Source of the DNA: Tamarix chinensis
Lineage: Eukaryota > Streptophyta > Magnoliopsida > Caryophyllales > Tamaricaceae
NCBI GenBank assembly: GCA_030549775.1
Contig: CM060174.1
Span: 72,729,466-72,793,465, forward strand
Direction of reading: 5' to 3'
DNA length: 64,000 nt
A model generated the notes under the pieces. The model was not told the origin of the DNA. It worked only from the letters and a program-made list of their open reading frames with translations, and did not search any database. A program made the translations under genes and the position numbers. The number at the start of each line of letters is the position of its first letter. Positions within the stretch are counted from its first letter, which is position 1. This document shows, one piece after another, positions 59,185-64,000 of the stretch.

Positions 59185-59221
59185 TTATCAAGGGTGCGCT
59201 CTACCGTCGAGCTAATAGCCC
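59185..59221 (-). tRNA. trnI-GAU: trnI-GAU 5' exon (chloroplast-derived, non-functional copy)
   Basis: The reverse complement is the 37-nt 5' half of tRNA-Ile, starting GGGCTATTAGCTC. There are changes in the D-loop (GACGG in place of AGTGG) and in the anticodon-side stem. The 3' exon is missing, so no tRNA can form. Confidence 0.85.
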
Positions 59222-59508
59222 ATCATGAAAGCCCCTAGTGGGAGGCCTGCTATGCCAAAAGCAAGAGAAACCCTATCCCTCCCTTTATTTCCTTTTTCAC
59301 CCTTGTGTGGAGACATGGGGGCTAAAAAAAGGAGATCCTATCAACCCATTCTGACCTAGGATAATAAGCCCATGAGCTTGGTCTTACTTCACCGTCGAGA
59401 AACGAAAGAATACTTCCATCTCCAAGTTGAACTCAGACGTCGCTCGCTTCTTTTTGGGTGTGAAGCAGTGTCAAACCAAAATACCCAACAAGCATTAGCT
59501 CTCCCTAA

Positions 59509-60974
59509 AAAGGAGGTGATCTAGCCGCACCTTCCAGTACAACAACCTTGTTACGACTTCACTCCAATCACTAGCCCTACCTTCGACATCCCCATCCTTG
59601 CTGGCCAACTCCCATAGTGTGATGGGAGGTGTGTACAAGGCTCGAGAATGAATTCACTATCGTATGGCTAACCAGCAATTACTAGCGATTCCAACTTCAT
59701 GCAGGCGAGTTGCAGCCTGCAATCCGAACTGAGGACGGGTTTTTGGGGTTAGCTCACCCTCGCGGGATCGCGACCCTTTGCCCCATCCATTGTAGCACGT
59801 GTGTCGCCCAGGGCATAAGGGGCATGAAGACTTGACATCATCCTCACCTTCCTCCGGCTTATCACCAGTAGTCTTTTCAGGGTTCCAAACTCAACGTTGG
59901 TAACTAAACATGAGGGTTGCACTCGTTACGGGACTTAACCCAACACCTTACGGCATGAGCTTATGACAACCATGCACCACTTGTGTCTGTTTTCCCGAAG
60001 GCACCTCTCTCTTTCAAGAGGATTTGTGGCATGTCAAGCCCTGGTAAGGTTCTTCGCTTTGCATCAAATTAAACCACATGCTCCACCGCTTGTGTGGCCC
60101 CCATTAATTCCTTTGAGTTTCATTCTTGCGAACATACTCCCCAGGCGGGATACTTAACATGTTAGCTACAGCACTACACAGGTCTATACGCACATCGCCT
60201 AGTATCCATCGTTTACGGCTAGGACTATTGGGGTATCTAATCCTATTCGCTCCCCTAGCTTTCATTTGTTAGTGTCAGTTTCAGCGCAGCAGAGTGCTTT
60301 CGCCATTAGTATTCTTTCTGATCTCTACACATTTCACCGCTCCATCGGAAATTCCCTCTGCCCCTACCATACTCCAGCTTGGTAGTTTCCACCGCCTATC
60401 TAGGGTTGAGCCTTGGGATTTGACGGCAGACTTAAAAAGCCATCTACAGATGCTTTACGCCCAATCATTCCTGATAACACTTACATCCTCTATCTTACCA
60501 TGGCTGCTGGCACATAGTTAGATGATGCTTATTCCCTAGATACCGTCATTGCTTCTTCTCCGGGAAAAGAAGTTCACGACCTATGGGCCTTCTACCTCCA
60601 TGCAGCATTACTTCATCAAGCTTTTCCCATTAAAGAAAATTCCCCGCTGCTCCCTCCCATAGGAGTCTAGGTCATGTCTTAGTCCCAGTGTGGCTGATCT
60701 TCCTCTCGGACAAGCTATTGATCATCGCCTTGGTAAGCTATTGCCTCACCAACTAGCTAATCAGATGTGAGCCCTTCCTCGGGTAAATTCCTCCTTTTTC
60801 TCCTCAGTCTACAAGATATTAGCAGTCGTTTCCAGCTGTTGTTCCCCTCCCAAGGGCAGGTTCTTAAATGTTACTCACTTGTCCACCACTGGAAACACCA
60901 CTTCCTTTCTGACTTGCATGTGTTAAGTATACCGCCAACATTCATCCTAAGCCAAGATTGAACTCTCCATGAGA
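59509..60974 (-). rRNA. rrn16: 16S rRNA (rrn16), chloroplast-derived nuclear pseudogene copy
   Basis: The 3' end AAAGGAGGTGAT (plus strand, 59509) is the anti-Shine-Dalgarno tail. The 5' end AACTCTCCATGAGA closes at 60974. Full-length order is retained, with landmarks ACAACCTTGTTACGACTTCA, AATTCCTTTGAGTTTCATTC, GGGGTATCTAATCC, CTCCCATAGGAGTCT and AGCTGTTGTTCCCCTCCC. The copy is 1466 bp, about 25 bp shorter than the usual ~1490 bp of chloroplast 16S. It carries many transitions, including at invariant sites, and several small deletions (for example around 60600-60660). It is transcriptionally dead as rRNA. Plastid 16S rRNA would form the small ribosomal subunit. Frames reported inside it (59963-60961) are not genes. 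Confidence 0.95.
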
Positions 60975-61201
60975 TTCATAGTTGCATTACTTATATCTTC
61001 CTTGTTCATAGACAAAGCGATTTCAGAATTGTCTTTCATTCCAAGGCATAAATTGTATCCATGCCCTTCATATTCACCTGGAGTTCACTGCAAGAAATAT
61101 AGCCGCCCCTACCCCCTCACGTCAATCCCACAAGCCTTTTATCCATTCTTGTTCAATCACAACCGGGGGCCCAATCAAAATAGAAAAACTCACATTGGGT
61201 T
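60975..61201 (-). other. rrn16-trnV spacer (chloroplast rrn promoter region), decayed
   Basis: It matches the spacer that carries the plastid rrn operon promoters. TTGTATCCATGCCC and TTCACTGCAAGAAATATAG are recognisable but mutated. It is not expected to act in the nucleus. Confidence 0.75.
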
Positions 61202-61273
61202 TAGGGATAATCAAGCTCGAATTGATGACTTCCACCACATCAAGGTCACACTCTACCGCTGATTTATATCCCT
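61202..61273 (-). tRNA. trnV-GAC: trnV-GAC (chloroplast-derived, mutated copy)
   Basis: The reverse complement is a 72-nt tRNA-Val (AGGGATATAA...TTATCCCTA) with the chloroplast trnV-GAC arrangement upstream of rrn16. Changes include ATCAG to TAAAT-type in the D-arm and G-to-A at the anticodon loop region (CACCACATCAAGG for CACCACGTCAAGG), which alters the anticodon. It is probably non-functional. Confidence 0.85.
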
Positions 61274-62000
61274 TCCCTACCCACATCAATAAATAGAACT
61301 GGCTAATCCTAAGTCAAAGGGTCAAGAAACTCAACGCCACTATTCTACTATTCTTGAACAACTTGGAGCCGGGCCTTATTTTTGCACTATTATGGATATG
61401 AAAAGAATGGGAAAATTTGGATTCAATTTTCAACTGCTCCTATCGGAAATCAGATTGACTACGAATTCAAGCCATAGCACATGGTTTCATAAAATTGTAC
61501 GATTTTCCTGATTTAAATCAAGCGAGTTTTACATGAAGAAGATTTTTCTCAGAATGTTCTATTTGATATAGGTAGGAAAAGAGCCCGACTCGATATTCAA
61601 AAAAAAATAGAGGAAGCATAACCAAGTCAAGATGATATGGATCAACCCATTCTTCTTGCTCCAAAGATCTTACCATTTCCAAAGGAATTGGAGTTCCATC
61701 TTTTTTCTATTTCCATTAAAGAGTTTTTATTTATGTGTTTCCATGCCACCCCTGAAAAATGGAAAAATTAGTTTTCTTAGGAACACATACAAGATTCTTC
61801 ATTCTAATAATAACCCCACCATTAACTACTTCATTTGTGAATTTCATAGTAATAGAAATACACGTTCTACTGAGACAAAATTTATAACTTGCTATCCTCT
61901 TGCCTAGCAGGCAAAGATTGACCTCCGTGGAAGGGATGATTCATTTGTATCTACATGAGATTCCAACTACATTGCATTACAAGAATCCATGTTGTATGAT
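61274..62000 (-). other. Chloroplast trnV to rps12 spacer segment (decayed)
   Basis: Landmarks are ACTGGCTAATCCTAAGTCAA, TTGAACAACTTGGAGCCGGG, TCCTATCGGAAATCAGATTG and CTATCCTCTTGCCTAGCAGG. They correspond to the non-coding inverted-repeat region between trnV-GAC and the 3' part of rps12. The frame at 61632-61907 is a chance frame in this spacer. Confidence 0.8.
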
Positions 62001-63938
62001 AGGAAGGAAGTGAGAATAATGAAAAATATGTTGATACGATGATATTATGCTAGGATGTATTTTTATGGATGAGTCTAAATTGTGGGAGAGTAGTATAGGC
62101 CTAATGAATTATTATAAGTGGGAAATAATATATTTAATATATTTGGGAAAAAAATAAAATAAAAGATATTGAGGATTTGGGATTTTCATAAAATAAGGAA
62201 TATCGACTATTTTTAAGGGCATTTTTGTCAATACGAGTTAATATGGAAATTTTGGTATTTTAATGTGTTAGATGGATTGGAATATTCTAATAATATCATG
62301 TGAAGTGTTTAGGAGTGATTATGAAGGTTATAAGTTGATCAGATGAGAAAATAGCCTAATTTGGGAATAATAGCCTTAAAACAGTAATGTTATTATCACA
62401 TGTGTAAAATGTTAGATTTAGGCCACGAATTTTATATATATTGTTAATATGGGTATTTTAAGGATGTATATTTAATTTAGTAATTATATGAGCCTTATGG
62501 GGAGAAGTTATGACTTACCTATGAAATTAGGGTTTTGGGAGCTTTATAAATAGTAACTTTTGAGATAGGGCTATTGTCGCACTGTAAGACATGGGATTTA
62601 GTCTCAAAATTTGGATATGTTAATGATACTATTATTTGAGGAACATATATTAAATTTGGTGGGTAAATGATCAATATGGAAGAAGTTATGCTTACGTTGT
62701 GAATTTAGGGCTTCTAAGAAAAATGAGCATCTTAATCTTTAAGAGCAATCTTGTTATATATTTATTGATGCCTCACTTGAATTAATTATGTTTCTCATTC
62801 ATAAACCAATCATGAATAAGACACTAATCATTTAAATGAAAGATCACGTAAGTCGGGCCGAGGTGTTTTATGAGTCCATTCCACCAGCTTAATAATAGTG
62901 GTCAGGTGCATTTTGTCTTAGGAAGTGCATCATACCGTTCCACCAGTTTAAGAATAGTGGGATGTAATCTCAATGTGAAAGATAATATGAGTCTAAGATA
63001 AGTAACCAATGATTAAGACACTAATCACTTATAGTAAAAGATTACGTGAGTTGGGACCAAGGTATAGGAGTCCGTTCCACCGGCTTAATAATAGTGGTCA
63101 GGCACGTTATGCCCTCAGAGGTGTTTTAGACCATTCCACTAGTTTAAGAATAGTGGCTAGGAGCCTTTTGCCCTGGCAGGTATAGAGTTTGTTCCACCGG
63201 CTTAATAATAGTGGCCAGAAACGTTTTGCCTTGGGTGGTATTTTAGACCGTTCCACGGGTTAAAGAATAGTGGGGTCTCTGAATTCAACGTAAATAAAAG
63301 ATTGGGTTATATCATATTTAAATATTATGAATCCGAACTAGTAATTACCTTGTGTTGATTTTTGTATTTTTCATGTATACTACTTTCCGCTGTGAATGTA
63401 TGTAAAGATATGTTTTTCCGGTTTTGGCTGTATTGTTATCTTGCTCAGTACGTAGCGTACCGATCATTCTTATCATGGGTTCTACTCATTCCCACGAGCA
63501 GATGACTCAAATGGTTTTGTGCAAGTCTTTGTGGACCTACGCATTGATTTCACTGCTTTTGATGCCTTGTGTGGGGAAGAGTGACATTTATTTGTACTGA
63601 GTGTTTGGGTGAGGTGTCATGTTATCTAGATGATGTTTTTACCCAGATGATGTTTTTACCCAGATGCCCTTTTTGGACTCTTTGATCCATGGTATCCCTT
63701 TTGTAGTATTTTGTTATTGTAATTTGAAGTTAATCTCCAAACTCGTATTTGGTATTATGAAACTTCTCTCGTTTTTGGTTTTATCCTGTTGAGCATTTTA
63801 AATTATTTAGCCTTGTGATTGACATAAGGTTGGGATGGTAAGCCCAACTTATGTCAATTACGGTGGTAAGACCGATTATTTTAATTATGCTTTCGCTGTA
63901 AAATAAAATTTTTTAATAGTAAATTTTTGGGTGTTACT
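62001..63938 (+). mobile_element. Diverged long-LTR family, 3' part (right of chloroplast insertion)
   Basis: It contains the family's CCACCGGCTTAATAATAGTGG-like array (62870-63270), the inverted repeat CAGTACG-TAG-CGTACC (63446-63461) and the hairpin CTACTCATTCCCACGAGCAG (63482-63501). It ends TTTTTGGGTGTTACT near 63938. It is in the same orientation as 58050-58751. The body (62050-62860) is more diverged than the other copies, so this is an older subfamily. Confidence 0.65.
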
Positions 63939-64000
63939 CCATAAGGAAGATACTATAAGAGAAGGAAGCGGTAAGGATGAGTGATTAGCTATATGGTGTC

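Larger units (their letters stand above)
58752..62000 (-). mobile_element. Nuclear insertion of chloroplast DNA (NUPT), ~3.25 kb of the inverted repeat
   Basis: On the minus strand the gene order is spacer upstream of trnV, trnV-GAC, spacer with the rrn16 promoter region, rrn16, spacer, trnI-GAU 5' exon, and part of the trnI intron. This is the chloroplast inverted-repeat order. Small indels and dense C-to-T/G-to-A changes run throughout; for example GATCCAGCCG reads GATCTAGCCG near 59518. This marks a non-functional nuclear copy. Limits are where I stop recognising chloroplast sequence (GCTTGAATGGTATGATCC on the left, AGAATCCATGTTGTAT on the right). Confidence 0.92.

Noticed and set aside
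59509..60974. Bacterial contamination or a live 16S gene
   Set aside because: Order with trnV and trnI is that of chloroplast DNA, the sequence is full of transitions and small deletions, and plant repeats flank it.

Overview
This window is nuclear DNA of a flowering plant, probably a repeat-rich stretch away from genes. It is strongly AT-rich and has many short broken ORFs. Typical plant transposons are nested in one another: Ty3/gypsy, CACTA, hAT, PIF-like and MULE elements. There is also a decayed chloroplast insertion. I see no intact host gene. The species cannot be named from sequence alone.

Layout. 1-7346 holds members of one long-LTR family: a fragment at 1-66, a decayed composite element (LTR pieces 1643-1964 and 5989-6579, a 542-bp internal region with PPT and PBS, second LTR piece 7122-7346), and a 4.0-kb solo LTR (1965-5988) inside it. 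12652-20322 is a PIF/Harbinger-like element carrying a minisatellite. A 5.7-kb non-autonomous CACTA element (13578-19283) sits inside it and carries a spliceable fragment of the meiotic gene ZYP1. 20.3-26.5 kb is mostly anonymous, with a decayed coding relic of unknown identity on the minus strand. 26.9-37.95 kb is a minus-strand chromodomain gypsy element split by a 4.8-kb solo LTR (28399-33187) and a 3.5-kb hAT element (34010-37480). 37.95-39.48 kb is a second gypsy relic on the plus strand, with the middle of its integrase deleted. 39.5-48.2 kb is an inverted-repeat unit of unknown class, interrupted by a third solo LTR (41351-46185). 50.2-54.6 kb is a decayed Mutator-like element with a plant-mobile-domain gene facing a FAR1-type transposase/OTU-like gene. 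56.1-58.0 kb is an Athila-like gag relic. 58752-62000 is a chloroplast insertion (trnI intron and 5' exon, rrn16, trnV and flanks). It probably landed inside an older long-LTR copy (58050-58751 and 62001-63938).

The pieces do not form a pathway; they record an order of insertion. Exact target-site duplications give the nesting: CAATA, GGCAT and TAAAA for the solo LTRs, TTG for CACTA, TTA for the PIF-like element and GAGGTTGG for hAT. The most informative items are the ZYP1 fragment in the CACTA element, the 4.0-4.8-kb solo LTR family with conserved hairpins and repeat arrays, the PMD plus transposase/OTU MULE, and the unidentified coding relic at 24.4-26.1 kb. Element identities come from recognising family motifs by eye; no database search was run.
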